A stretch of DNA of 57,877 nucleotides from CAIUVD01 sp044338255 (GTDB taxonomy: Bacteria; Planctomycetota; UBA11346), in contig JBIILZ010000007.1 of the NCBI GenBank assembly GCA_044338255.1, positions 1 to 57,877 of the forward strand. The letters run 5' to 3'. The notes under the pieces are model-generated. The model worked only from the letters and a program-made list of their open reading frames with translations. It was not told the DNA's origin and ran no database searches. Both the position numbers and the translations under genes were made by a program. This document shows positions 1 through 9,574 of the stretch, piece after piece. Position 1 is the stretch's first letter, and each line of letters begins with the position of its first letter.

Positions 1-238
1 ACCTGGTCAACAAAAACGGATGGATCTGCATCGCCCTACAGGCGCTTGGTATTTCAGAGGATTGCATCAAGCCCGTGCTTTCACGATTGGAATTATATTA
101 AAATTCGAACTCTTGAGTGTGCGTTTTCCGGCCGAAGCGGATTCTTCGGGGGCAAAAAATACCTCCCGCCAGCCTCAACGACGCCGTGCAAAAGGCCTTT
201 CGAAAGGGCCGTTAAGAATCTACCGCCAAGCGCTTATC
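1..238. other. Left edge, no recognisable gene
   Basis: I see no credible gene here. The short open frames have no recognisable motif and overlap one another. The base composition is visibly more AT-rich than the genes to the right. Apart from the hairpin at 190-210 I see nothing structured. Confidence 0.5.
190..210 (-). terminator. Possible intrinsic terminator after the lipoprotein gene
   Basis: Read on the minus strand, GGCC and GGCC arms enclose a TTTCGAAA core with one bulged base, and four T residues follow directly (the A run at 190-193). It lies 29 bases beyond the lipoprotein stop codon. The stem is short and bulged, so it is weak. Confidence 0.4.
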
Positions 239-1540
239 TCATGCCTTACGGGTACTTGCACGTAGCAGGCGCACGCATCCGTAGACGCAGATCGTGGTGG
301 TCACGATCACCGCCAAGAGCCACCAGCCGATCTTGCTGATCAGGCCATCGATATGGTCGGTGGCGGAGGCCACTTGGGTCGTGATCGCCGGCGATTGAAT
401 CAGCGCCTGGGTGACCTGCAGGGTGCCTTGCAGTTTTTCGGCCGTAACCGTCGCCGCATTGAGGGCCGTGGTGTACTCGCGAATGTCAAAGGGGCGACCA
501 GGGGCCTCCGTCTGCATTGAGGGCGAGGTCGAGGTCGAGGGCGAAGTCGTGGGCGTGGGAGTCACGCTGGTGATCAGCTGCGTGATGCCGGTATTGAGGC
601 GCTCAAGGGCATTGGCGGCCTCAGTGAGCGCCGCCAGCGTGGCCCGGACATCAGCTTGCGCGGGGCGGCTCTGGTCGAGGAGGGCGACGCCTTCGGTGCG
701 GATCTCAGCGGGCAGGTTGCGGGCGATCGTGGTCAGCGCTTCGATGCTGTTGTTGGTCCGTTTGAGCTCGGTCAGGAGGGCTTGCGGCGTGTCCTGGGCT
801 TGGATCTCGAGCATCGCCTTCTGCATATACCAATTGAGCAGTTTGGGATAATCCACCAGCATATCGACCGCCCGATCAGCGGTCACCGCCATGCGCGCGG
901 CCGCGTCTCCGCCAGCTTTGACCCCGGAGAAGGCATTAAACGGCGACAGGGTGATCGAGAGCAGGCTCGAGAGCTTGGTGGTCTCGAGTAGATTCCCCAG
1001 GGGATCGGACTTCGAGCTATCGCCCGCGAGATAGGCCTGGCCATGGACAGTGGCGGCGAGGATCTGCTTTTTCAGCTCCTCGAAGCGTTCCGGCGGCACG
1101 GCTCGGCGGACCATCTTTTCCGCGATGCCCTCCAATTCGTTCGAGCGCTCGATGACCACCTGCTGGGCCGTACCAAATACACTCTTCCCCGCCCCGGTCG
1201 AATAATGGCGGGAACTGGTAGCGCTCCAAAACCACAATTCGATCAACCCCGCCAGGGCATTGTCGCGGCTGCGTGCACGGGTGCAGATCTCGAAGGTGCG
1301 GATCCGCCATCCGAGCGTGGTTCGGCGTATGGCATCGGTGGGTACGGCGGTTTCAAGTTCGAGCGAGGTGATCTGCACCAGCCGTTGCATCTGATCGCTC
1401 AGTGATTGCAGGGCGGCGGAGACTTCGGTTGCCGGAATCGGCGGCGGTGGCGGCAAGCCTGCGTCATCGACCGCCGTGCTGCGGGCGCACCCGCTGAGCA
1501 CCAGGATCAGAGCCACGGAGATGCCGGAGAGGCGTTTCAT
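239..1540 (-). CDS. Lipoprotein with C-terminal membrane anchor
   Basis: The function is not recognised. The chosen ATG gives MKRLSGISVALILVLSGC, a lipoprotein signal peptide with lipobox LSGC, so the product should be lipidated at Cys17-18 and exported. The frame stays open upstream, and an ATG at 1582 also exists, but a start there would put an unsuitable polar stretch before the signal. The mature part (about 433 residues in total) is largely helical with coiled-coil character. It has a Thr/Pro/Ser-rich low-complexity stretch (TPTPTTSPSTSTSPS) near residue 350 and ends with one hydrophobic segment (GWWLLAVIVTTTICVYGCV) followed by basic residues. It therefore seems anchored at both ends. 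It is downstream of, and co-oriented with, the pseudopilin operon, but separated from it by a palindrome, so it may be transcribed independently. Confidence 0.7.
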   Translation of the reverse strand: MKRLSGISVALILVLSGCARSTAVDDAGLPPPPPIPATEVSAALQSLSDQMQRLVQITSLELETAVPTDAIRRTTLGWRIRTFEICTRARSRDNALAGLIELWFWSATSSRHYSTGAGKSVFGTAQQVVIERSNELEGIAEKMVRRAVPPERFEELKKQILAATVHGQAYLAGDSSKSDPLGNLLETTKLSSLLSITLSPFNAFSGVKAGGDAAARMAVTADRAVDMLVDYPKLLNWYMQKAMLEIQAQDTPQALLTELKRTNNSIEALTTIARNLPAEIRTEGVALLDQSRPAQADVRATLAALTEAANALERLNTGITQLITSVTPTPTTSPSTSTSPSMQTEAPGRPFDIREYTTALNAATVTAEKLQGTLQVTQALIQSPAITTQVASATDHIDGLISKIGWWLLAVIVTTTICVYGCVRLLRASTRKA

Positions 1541-1586
1541 GGTTGGCGACCTTGCCGGGTCGGAGTGGAGGTCAATCCCCATGCAC

Positions 1587-1624
1587 CTATCTCCGACAGG
1601 CTGCCAGGAGCCTGTCGGAGATAG
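1587..1624. repeat. Perfect 16-bp inverted repeat, 6-base spacer
   Basis: Two perfect 16-base arms (1587-1602 and 1609-1624) contain the core ATCTCCGAC/GTCGGAGAT. The element lies between the GspJ-like gene (stop at 1650) and the start of the lipoprotein gene (1540). There is no T run on either side, so it is not a standard intrinsic terminator. The same GTCGGAGATA core recurs in the hairpin at 47746-47789, also just before a lipoprotein gene. Confidence 0.7.
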
Positions 1625-1649
1625 ACTCCTAGTCCAAGCCGTCGTGAGC

Positions 1650-2597
1650 TCAGCGCGGCAAGGTGCGGACCAGGCTATATGATGGGGCGAAGGTGATCTC
1701 GAGGCCTTCGACATTGCTGATCTTGTTTGTCCGGCGTTGTGCCCGACCGCTGGCACCACAGGCGAGGATCCCACGCGAGAAGCTGGTATACTTCAGCCAT
1801 TCGACATCCGTATTGCTCGGATTGCCGAGCCGTGCCATGGCCCCGGCATGGACGGGAATCTGACCCACACCGGTAATGCGCAGGTCGTCGCCGTTCTCAG
1901 CGCGTACGACACGCCCGGTCGTGACATTGCGGCTGCCCCCGGTCAATACGGCAGTGATGCGGATAGCAGTGGGAAAAATATCGGGGGGGCGTGGCGGAGT
2001 GGCAGAAGCGTCACTTTCGGTCGAGAAGACGTCTGTACCCGCAGGCAGGGGGGTGCTCCATTCGAGGCCGCTTCGGGGATGGTCATCGGTACTGAGATCG
2101 ACGCCGAAGTAGAGGCAGCCATTGGCAACATGTGTCGCTGTGCCGTTATAGACATTTTTGGCAACTTCGAATTCAGTGAGTTGAGGTGTCAGGCCAACTC
2201 GGCTGTCGGCCGCGCTCTCAGAATTACGATTGAGGTGCCCATCATCGTCAACCCACCAGACCACGATCAGGCGCGCGCCGAGGCCGTTCTCGCCGATGTT
2301 TCCGCCAACGGGATTGCGGATCTTGAACGCCAGGACCATGTTGCCGGCCTGGCGGCCATTGGTCAGTTTGACTTTCGTATAGAGAAAGCCGCCATCGGCA
2401 GCCGGCACCATGCGCTTGAGATCGTCGTCGAGCTGAGCCAGGGCAGCGAGCGTCTCATCATTGGCGGCACGTCCGGTTTCACCACTGCGAAAGAGCATGA
2501 CCGCCGTCCTCAAGACCCCGATCAAGGCCAGTGAGACGACGCTGAAGATCATCACCGAGACGAGAATCTCCATCAACGTAAAGGCGCGGCGCATCAT
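1650..2597 (-). CDS. Pseudopilin, GspJ-like
   Basis: A type II secretion/type IV pilus-like minor pseudopilin. The start ATGATG gives MMRRAFTLMEILVSVMIFSVV: a short basic leader, a processing site before FTLME (Glu5 of the mature protein present) and a hydrophobic helix. The residue before the cleavage site is Ala rather than the usual Gly. The body (total about 315 residues) resembles GspJ in length and layout: a helical region with LAALAQLDDDLKRMV, then a beta-rich part. The start overlaps the stop of the preceding gene by four bases (ATGA), indicating translational coupling. It is the last gene of the four-pseudopilin operon. The reading frame extends further upstream, but that part has no leader. 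The assignment as GspJ-like rests on gene order and length; it could be a generic prepilin. Confidence 0.75.
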   Translation of the reverse strand: MMRRAFTLMEILVSVMIFSVVSLALIGVLRTAVMLFRSGETGRAANDETLAALAQLDDDLKRMVPAADGGFLYTKVKLTNGRQAGNMVLAFKIRNPVGGNIGENGLGARLIVVWWVDDDGHLNRNSESAADSRVGLTPQLTEFEVAKNVYNGTATHVANGCLYFGVDLSTDDHPRSGLEWSTPLPAGTDVFSTESDASATPPRPPDIFPTAIRITAVLTGGSRNVTTGRVVRAENGDDLRITGVGQIPVHAGAMARLGNPSNTDVEWLKYTSFSRGILACGASGRAQRRTNKISNVEGLEITFAPSYSLVRTLPR

Positions 2598-5500
2598 CGT
2601 GCGCTCTCTACGGCCAAGGTCGTCACTGGCGCATGCGCCCGCAATTTGAAGCCCGAGATCAACGGTGCGCGATTCGCCGCCCGGGCGATATCGGACAGGT
2701 CGTTGCTGGTATGGCCGGTATAACGGAAAGTCACGCGCACTTCGACACCGGTGGTGGGTGAGGCGAGTTCCGGGCCGACGTTCAGGGGGCTGTTCCACTT
2801 GAACAAATTATCGATGGTCAGCCAGGTGGGTGTTGTACCGGGCGTCAGGTTGGGTGTGACCGCCATGATACTGGACCAGTCGCTGTAGCCGCTGGCACCG
2901 GTATCGCCGATGGCGCCTGGAACGGTGCTGAGTCCATTGATGGATCCGGCCATCGCCCGGACTTCCATCTGCAGATTCGGCAGGCTGCCGGAAAGTCCGC
3001 TGGTTTTCGTGATGAGCACATCATTGGCGGGCAGTGTCGGATCGAAGAGGATTTGCGGCACGCCTGCGAGGGTATTGTCGAATCGAATGCCATGCAGATT
3101 CATGGGGAATCCGATCCAAGGATAGAATCGGCAACGCAGGTGCTGCGGACTCAATGCCCCAGGACCCCCTGAGCCGCCCAAGAGTGAGGGATAGGAGCTC
3201 GGAAAGCGCGGCCACCAGCCGATCACCAGCGGTTTCAATGTTCCCTGATCCGGCCAGTTATGAGTCGCGTCAGTGTTATAGAGCCCGCGCAGCCATCTGG
3301 GCGTGATGCGTTTTCCGAAATTGGGATTGTTTTGATTCGTCGAGGTGAGACGGGTGCTAGGATCGTAATACTGTATATTCTGACGATCGTCGTAATTACC
3401 GGCGCCGATGATTTCGCTGGCCACATCCCAGGGATATGTCGCGGTTGGCGAAGCTTCGACGACCAGGGCATAGGGGGCGGTGAACTCTTTGCCGGTGACG
3501 TCCGCACCCTTCCAGAGAAAATTGCTCGGATCCGGACTGCCCTTGAGGGTGAACCAGGTGTTCGCCACCAGGTTGGCACTGTCATCCAGGTAACGCACCG
3601 GTCCGATGGGGAGCGTCATGCATTCCGGGCCATAATCGAGATTGCCGAAATTTATGGCCTGGGTCGGCGTAATCTGGTTGGCATTCGGGCTGGCATTCAT
3701 GGTATGTGCCATCGGACGGCTTCCCATCTGTCCACGTCCGACCAGCCGCGCGAAGCGCTTGGGGAAATTCTTCAGGTAATCAGCGGGGTTCTGATTCACG
3801 TTGTTGACCCGCAAGAGTTCAGGGAACGCGGTGGTGGCGGTGGTCAATGCGGTCTGCATTGTCGGCCAGTCAATGTCTTGTAGGCGCTCGCACGCGAAGA
3901 CCTCGCCGCCGATTTCCAGCAGGCTCAATGGCTCGGGACCGCTGAATACATCATTATTCACCCAGACGAAACAGGGCAGGCCGCCAGAAGCCGGGATGCT
4001 TGTCATTTGAGTGCCACTGGCATCGAAGGCGCGCAGGACGCGACCCGCCGAACTGTCCCAAGGACCAGCCGCAAGCGCATCAATCGTCATCATGGTCGTC
4101 ACATTGGCGATGCCACCGCGGGCGGTGTCAGGGCTGCCGAAGATGACGCGGGCAGGAGTGGTTGCGTCCGTATGCGCATCGAGTCGCGGGAGGGCGGCTA
4201 ATGGAAGGATTGCCGTCGAGTTCATCGGCGTTAGATCGCGCCGCGTCGTCAGGCCTGAGCCCATGACAATATCATAATCACTGCCATTCGGGCTGACCCC
4301 GAGCGGACCCAGGGGCGTGGTGAAGGCGAAGCGACCATTCACCGTGTCATTGAAGGGATTGGTGGCATCGCCATCGTAACCGTCGTTTGCGCAGTAGCGG
4401 ATCGCCAGCGCAACGTTCTTCACGCTGCCGTCGTAGGTGCGCGGCACGAGCGTGACGAGGTCACCGGTGGCCAGCAGCTTTCCATAGCCGCCGCCGAAGT
4501 CGGTGATGACGGGCAGGACCAGGGTCGTTCCGCTGGGAAAGCTTGCAGTGGGCTTGGTTCGTTCCATGCCGCGCGTACGGGTATGGGTGACGGTATCATA
4601 GTACCAAGCGTAACGATTGATGAAGAATATCCGAGCGGGCGTTCCGGCGACCTTGATGCGTTCGGTGTAATGCAGCCACTCGCATCGTCCGGTGGTGATA
4701 TCCAATAATTGGATCAAGGAGATTTTATAATTGGCTGGCGCTGGCGTGGTGAATCCTACTCCATAGCCAAAGCTATTCGCAGCCATGGGGCTGTTGATTT
4801 CCGTGGTTTCCACACTGGCCAACCAGATGCGGGCAAGACGTACCGCGCCGCTGACGTCCACGCCGCTATTATCAATCATGTCGGGGGGAACCGGCAGCGG
4901 ATATTCAAGGAAGGTGGGAATTTTTTCACTGAGGATATCGGGTTTGCTTAGGGTGACGGTGCCATTACTCAATTTCACATACCAGAAGATGTAAGACTGG
5001 TTTTTCGATGTGCTGACATAGGCGAAGCCCGAACTTGGCGCTTGTTCAAAGGTCCCACCGCTGACCAACGTCAATGGATCAGTCAGGAGATGGACATCGG
5101 TGGTGGCGGAAAACGCACTGGTGAGGGCATACGCATCGGCAGCATTTCCGACTTTGAATTCCGTCGCCAAATTCTCCCCACCTTGGTAGAGATTATCCGT
5201 CCCATACAGCTTCAGGCGCATGCCGTCGGCAATCACCCGGTCGTTGATCGCGTGGCTCTGGGTAGATGGTAATTGTTCGAGTAAGGTCGGGCTGTTCGTC
5301 CACGTATCCTGACGATCGCCACGCCAGCAGTTGATCAATGTGGCCTTATTTTTGGCGGAGGCATCATCGACGATATTCTCATAGCGGATGTATTCGTCCC
5401 CGATCAGCACGCTGCCGCGGCGGGGCAGGGTCATGGATGGTGACAAGATCGGGCTTGCCGTTCCGATGTAGTCATCATCTCCGAACGAGGAAAAGCCCGG

Positions 5501-8191
5501 CATCTCGACGGTTATCCCTGAAGCCATGAAGGAATTGGCTGTGGTCGGATTGTTCACCGACTTGTCGATCGCGGGAAGCGCTTGGGTCAGGATCAGATTG
5601 GGAAAGGTCAGATGATCGCCGGGCCACGGGCCTTTCAGACGCGAACCTTTGCGACTGTTGAAATACTCGCTGGCCGGCATCACGCCGACATCATTGCCGA
5701 CATTGCCATCGAGGATGATGCTCATACCGCCAGGACGACCATCGCCCATGGCGATCTGCAGATTATACCAGCGGCCCGCTTCCGGCGTGTTGGCGATGGG
5801 CGTGGTCCCGTCCGAATCGAGGCGACGGCCCAGCTTGTAGCAGGTCATGATGCGATTGGGCTTGAGGGTCGGCGACCAGTCCGCCATTCTCTGGCTATCG
5901 CCGCGCGGTATCACCAGCGGGAAAGCCGTCGTGAGGCCGGGCAGGGAGCGCTCATCCACGCTCGCCGTCGCCGGATCATCGTTCCCGATCAGCCACGTGA
6001 GCGGTGAATTCACCAATGAGATGCTGGTGCCGGTGGCGGCGATCGAAACCGACGGCGGGGTGTACACCAGCACCAGCATGTTCTGACTGGGGTCGTAGAG
6101 CACCCCCAGGTAATTTTGGCAATCGGTAGTCTTGCTGCTGGTGATATTCTTGATGATTACAGCGTGATCGTCGATATCTGGGTCGACCGTGGTCGTATAG
6201 CCGGGCGATGGACGCAATTCCATGAGCGTGACAACCGTCGAGGCGATCCAATCCGTCTGAGGTTGGAACCAGAACGACAGGTGCCGGGGTCCGATGGTGC
6301 TATCGACATTCGGATTCGGGGTTCCCGAAGACGTCATAGGCGGCGAACGATAGGTGAAGGCGCCGTTGGTCGGATCACTGAGATCATAGGCCAGCGCCTT
6401 GCTCTGACCGATGCGCACGCCATCGGGAAAAAGGCCTTCATGAGGAGTTAGGGGATTCTGGGTCGTGCCCGGCTTCTCGATCTCTAACGGGACATCCCGC
6501 GCATCGTGGCCCAGGCTGTCCTTGAGGGCATCGGCAGCATTAAGGTTGGTGCCCGCGCCGAGCGGGGCTCGCCATGTCACGTCGAGATGAGTCGTGGCGC
6601 TGGTCGCCAGGCTGGGCAGCGGTTTGAACGAGATGCCGGTTTCGGCCTTGAGCGTCGGGCTTGGATTGATGTCAGGATCAACGTCATGAGGGGCTAGATC
6701 GTTTGCCCGGGCAGTGGCATTCGGCCAGGTTACCATCTGACTGGCGAGGCGCTGATCGATCAGAGGCTCGAACTGGCCTTGGGTAAGCCAACGACGTTCG
6801 AGTCTCGTCTGTTGGGGTACAACCTGCATGATGACGGTGCGCGATTCCTGGGCGGTCAGATCCCCCAGGTGATTGCGGACGGTGGCCGAGGCTTCGACAC
6901 GGATGGATCCATTCGAACGCAGATCGATGGGTTGGCGCGCATGCGGCGGAAGTGGTGCTGCCGGAGGCGTCGGGTTGGCTACTCGATGATACCACGGCTT
7001 CAGAAAGCCTGGGGGCAAGGCATTGTTGGTCTGCGTATTCGGCGGCGGTGTCGTCGTCACTTCTTGACCATAGAACCGCACCGGCTCAGTGGGGATCGGC
7101 AGGATCGGGTCGGTCGGAAAATCACTGGTCGCATACGCCGGCAAGCTACGGATCAGCGGCGACATCTGATGCAGATTCAGTGCCGGCGGAGCTTGCCAGA
7201 CGATGGCTGAATCGTTTCCCGGCCGCAAAGTCCACGGAGAATAGTTTATCCATAAGTTGTCATAGTTGGGCGCATAGATCGTACCTTCGTGAGGTTTCCC
7301 CTTCGGTCCGTCTTCTACCCAGACCCATTGTCCATCGGCGACGATATTCCCTGGAATGTCCATCCACACCTTGGGTGGGAGATAATTCGATGACGGTGGG
7401 ATGTCGGTGTAGACGACGGATCCGAGATCGATCTGCCCATCACGTCCGGGCGCGGGATTGTGAAAGGACAGGTATGGGCGAAGGCGCTCGATTTCGGCGC
7501 GTGACAGCCGTTTGCGGAATTCGCCTTGGAACTGGTAGCGGTTGTCTCTTTGCGGATCAGCATCCATGAGCTGTTCGAGGCGCGTGAAACGGCCTTTGAC
7601 CAAGCGTCTATAGATCAAGGTGTCGGCGAGTTCTCCGGTAGTGTTATTGTCATAATTCTGATGAGTTATATTCCAGTTGACCACGACTTCGTTGTCATCC
7701 CAATCCGGAATCTGAATGTCGTTTGAATTGAACAGGTCCTGCCAATCCTGGGCGCTCAGGGTATTGGCATCGAGCAATCCCGATTCATCGCTGATCGCGA
7801 CCCCGATGCGCACATGTTCCCCAGGCATATTCCAATTGCCGGGAAGTTTGGCGATATCGAAGGGCACGCGGTTGGGGCCGTCATCGATCAGGGAGTCCTT
7901 CAACGCCGGGGAATCATTGAGATACAGCTTCAAGGCGGTATGGATCTGCGCCCTCAGATCGGTGCCGCTAGTTTCCTTCCAGGCGCCGGCGGAACTATAC
8001 GCCGCCAAGGCCACGCCGAGGTTCTCTGCGCTTTGCCGATAGATGTGGGCTGCTTGTGAGGCCTGGAAACTGCGTGTGCCCGCCAGGCCGGAGCTTTGCG
8101 AAAACAAGAAGGGCAGACCCAGGACCATGAGCGCCGCGAGGATCAGCAGCACGATGATCAGGGCAGCGCCAGAACGGGGGCGTGGGCTCAT
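2594..8191 (-). CDS. Giant GspK-like pseudopilin with LamG-like domain
   Basis: A 1865-residue exported protein. The N terminus (MSPRPRSGAALIIVLLILA) is a GspK/PilX-type prepilin leader: basic, then SGAALIIVLLILAALMVLGLPFLF without the FTLxE signature, as in GspK. Residues about 110-260 carry DESGLLDANTLSAQDW and an LEQLMD/ADPQRDNRYQF region like the GspK helical domain. After that the protein is far beyond the family norm of about 320 residues. Around residues 630-850 there is a LamG/concanavalin-like region (HLSFWFQPQTDW, then GRWYNLQIAMG and SIILDGNVGN). The remainder is beta-rich, Thr/Pro/Asn-rich sequence with repeated mentions of YIRYENI/FACERL-like strands. It overlaps the genes on both sides by four bases. 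Tip pseudopilins of the GspK type cap the pilus, so a large adhesive or substrate-binding tip is a reasonable inference. Confidence 0.7.
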   Translation of the reverse strand: MSPRPRSGAALIIVLLILAALMVLGLPFLFSQSSGLAGTRSFQASQAAHIYRQSAENLGVALAAYSSAGAWKETSGTDLRAQIHTALKLYLNDSPALKDSLIDDGPNRVPFDIAKLPGNWNMPGEHVRIGVAISDESGLLDANTLSAQDWQDLFNSNDIQIPDWDDNEVVVNWNITHQNYDNNTTGELADTLIYRRLVKGRFTRLEQLMDADPQRDNRYQFQGEFRKRLSRAEIERLRPYLSFHNPAPGRDGQIDLGSVVYTDIPPSSNYLPPKVWMDIPGNIVADGQWVWVEDGPKGKPHEGTIYAPNYDNLWINYSPWTLRPGNDSAIVWQAPPALNLHQMSPLIRSLPAYATSDFPTDPILPIPTEPVRFYGQEVTTTPPPNTQTNNALPPGFLKPWYHRVANPTPPAAPLPPHARQPIDLRSNGSIRVEASATVRNHLGDLTAQESRTVIMQVVPQQTRLERRWLTQGQFEPLIDQRLASQMVTWPNATARANDLAPHDVDPDINPSPTLKAETGISFKPLPSLATSATTHLDVTWRAPLGAGTNLNAADALKDSLGHDARDVPLEIEKPGTTQNPLTPHEGLFPDGVRIGQSKALAYDLSDPTNGAFTYRSPPMTSSGTPNPNVDSTIGPRHLSFWFQPQTDWIASTVVTLMELRPSPGYTTTVDPDIDDHAVIIKNITSSKTTDCQNYLGVLYDPSQNMLVLVYTPPSVSIAATGTSISLVNSPLTWLIGNDDPATASVDERSLPGLTTAFPLVIPRGDSQRMADWSPTLKPNRIMTCYKLGRRLDSDGTTPIANTPEAGRWYNLQIAMGDGRPGGMSIILDGNVGNDVGVMPASEYFNSRKGSRLKGPWPGDHLTFPNLILTQALPAIDKSVNNPTTANSFMASGITVEMPGFSSFGDDDYIGTASPILSPSMTLPRRGSVLIGDEYIRYENIVDDASAKNKATLINCWRGDRQDTWTNSPTLLEQLPSTQSHAINDRVIADGMRLKLYGTDNLYQGGENLATEFKVGNAADAYALTSAFSATTDVHLLTDPLTLVSGGTFEQAPSSGFAYVSTSKNQSYIFWYVKLSNGTVTLSKPDILSEKIPTFLEYPLPVPPDMIDNSGVDVSGAVRLARIWLASVETTEINSPMAANSFGYGVGFTTPAPANYKISLIQLLDITTGRCEWLHYTERIKVAGTPARIFFINRYAWYYDTVTHTRTRGMERTKPTASFPSGTTLVLPVITDFGGGYGKLLATGDLVTLVPRTYDGSVKNVALAIRYCANDGYDGDATNPFNDTVNGRFAFTTPLGPLGVSPNGSDYDIVMGSGLTTRRDLTPMNSTAILPLAALPRLDAHTDATTPARVIFGSPDTARGGIANVTTMMTIDALAAGPWDSSAGRVLRAFDASGTQMTSIPASGGLPCFVWVNNDVFSGPEPLSLLEIGGEVFACERLQDIDWPTMQTALTTATTAFPELLRVNNVNQNPADYLKNFPKRFARLVGRGQMGSRPMAHTMNASPNANQITPTQAINFGNLDYGPECMTLPIGPVRYLDDSANLVANTWFTLKGSPDPSNFLWKGADVTGKEFTAPYALVVEASPTATYPWDVASEIIGAGNYDDRQNIQYYDPSTRLTSTNQNNPNFGKRITPRWLRGLYNTDATHNWPDQGTLKPLVIGWWPRFPSSYPSLLGGSGGPGALSPQHLRCRFYPWIGFPMNLHGIRFDNTLAGVPQILFDPTLPANDVLITKTSGLSGSLPNLQMEVRAMAGSINGLSTVPGAIGDTGASGYSDWSSIMAVTPNLTPGTTPTWLTIDNLFKWNSPLNVGPELASPTTGVEVRVTFRYTGHTSNDLSDIARAANRAPLISGFKLRAHAPVTTLAVESAR

Positions 8192-9570
8192 GGGGCGGAC
8201 TTCGAGAGGGTGACCCTGGACGATTTGATGAGTCCGGTGCCGGGGGTGATGGTGATCTCGGCGATATCATCCTGTTCGGCGAAGACCCCCTGGAATTTCA
8301 GGGAGATGTCCCCGGGTGGTGGTGCGGATCCCGCCAGCGGAAGATCCTGCATCTGTCCATCGGGCTGGATCAGAAGGCGCACATTGCGGTTGATTGTGAC
8401 CCCCGGGGCCAGCCGTCCAGGCTGATCAGTGGCTAGGCGGAACAGGGCGATGTCGTCGATGACGGTGTCCTTGTTGATGAACACGGTGCTGCTCGCCGTG
8501 CCCACTAGGCGGGGGAGCAGCTGGTTGACGTTGCTGGCCGAGCCGATGATCAGCTGGTGAATATTGCCATTGCCGGCGATGCGGGTCGGAGCATTGGTTT
8601 TCTTCGCAATGGCGACGCCATCGCGATACAGTTCCAAGGTCGAGCCGGTATAGACGAGGCTGATCTCCTCCCAACGGCCGCCGCTGTCGCCATCGCGGAG
8701 GAAATTCGTCTCCGGGTTGCCGCTGGCGGAAACCGAGTCCTCGATACTGGCCACGACCACCGGTGTCGTGCCCTGGTCGCCCATGACCCAGCCGACGATC
8801 TCCCAGCAATGGCGATCGACGTTCACGTTCCCCGTGATGTTCGGGTGGCTGGCGGCCACGGTCGGCGGCGTCTCGCTGCTGTTGTACATCGGCAGATCGG
8901 CGGGGATGAGCATCAGACCGGCGTAGGACTGGGTGATGTCGCCATCAGAATTGCCGATGATGAGCAGCGGTTGCGGGGCGCCTGGGCCGGTGAGGCGGAC
9001 CGGCCGCACGGCGCAGGAAAGGGCGAAGCCTTCGCTGGCCGCGGACGATGCGCTCGCACGCGTCAGCTGACGGCTGCGCGTCTCGCCGGTGGGGCTGATG
9101 GGATTGAACAGGGTGACGATGGCGGTATCGGTCGGTTGCGCCACGCCATGCTGGCGACCGATACCGGTCCCCGTCCGGCCAACCGGCATCAAAAATTTCG
9201 ACCGGTCCAGCTGATTTTGAACATCGAAAGGAGCCTGTTCATCGGCGGTCGGTGGGGTCGTGGGATAGGTCGCTGGTAGGCGGACATACGGCGCCTCACA
9301 CGAACCCTGCCACATCGAAATGCGGCTGACGCCGGAAATCGTTCCCGCGTCTTTGCTGATATACAGCAACACCGCCTGGCCAGTGGCGCGGGCGGTGTAG
9401 CGGGCTTGGCGGACTTGCGAACCGATCAACTGCTCGGTGGCCACGAGCCGATTCACTTTACCCGAACTGATGAAGGCGGCGACGCCGATGGTGCTGAGGA
9501 TGACCAGGATCCCGAGCACCACCAGGAGCTCGATGAGCGTAAAGCCAGGACGTGACCCGGTGACATACAT
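8188..9570 (-). CDS. Pseudopilin with LamG-like domain (GspH-like position)
   Basis: The N terminus MYVTGSRPG-FTLIELLVVLGILVILSTIGVAAF is a textbook prepilin leader with Gly before the cut and Glu5 after it. The next part (VATEQLIGSQVRQARYTARATGQAVLLYIS) matches GspH-type minor pseudopilins. Instead of the usual total of about 170 residues the protein is 460 residues long. The insert or extension at about 200-430 reads like a LamG sandwich: RWEEISLVYTGSTLELYRDGVAIA, then VIDDIALFRLATDQPGRL. It ends in the ATGA overlap with the GspK-like gene and starts five bases after the GspG-like gene, so it is in one operon with both. The LamG call is by motif pattern only. Confidence 0.75.
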   Translation of the reverse strand: MYVTGSRPGFTLIELLVVLGILVILSTIGVAAFISSGKVNRLVATEQLIGSQVRQARYTARATGQAVLLYISKDAGTISGVSRISMWQGSCEAPYVRLPATYPTTPPTADEQAPFDVQNQLDRSKFLMPVGRTGTGIGRQHGVAQPTDTAIVTLFNPISPTGETRSRQLTRASASSAASEGFALSCAVRPVRLTGPGAPQPLLIIGNSDGDITQSYAGLMLIPADLPMYNSSETPPTVAASHPNITGNVNVDRHCWEIVGWVMGDQGTTPVVVASIEDSVSASGNPETNFLRDGDSGGRWEEISLVYTGSTLELYRDGVAIAKKTNAPTRIAGNGNIHQLIIGSASNVNQLLPRLVGTASSTVFINKDTVIDDIALFRLATDQPGRLAPGVTINRNVRLLIQPDGQMQDLPLAGSAPPPGDISLKFQGVFAEQDDIAEITITPGTGLIKSSRVTLSKSAP

Positions 9571-9574
9571 GGAT

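Noticed and set aside
1587..1624. Intrinsic terminator of the pseudopilin operon
   Set aside because: The stem is perfect but no T run follows on either strand, and the core recurs before another gene. It is reported as a repeat instead.
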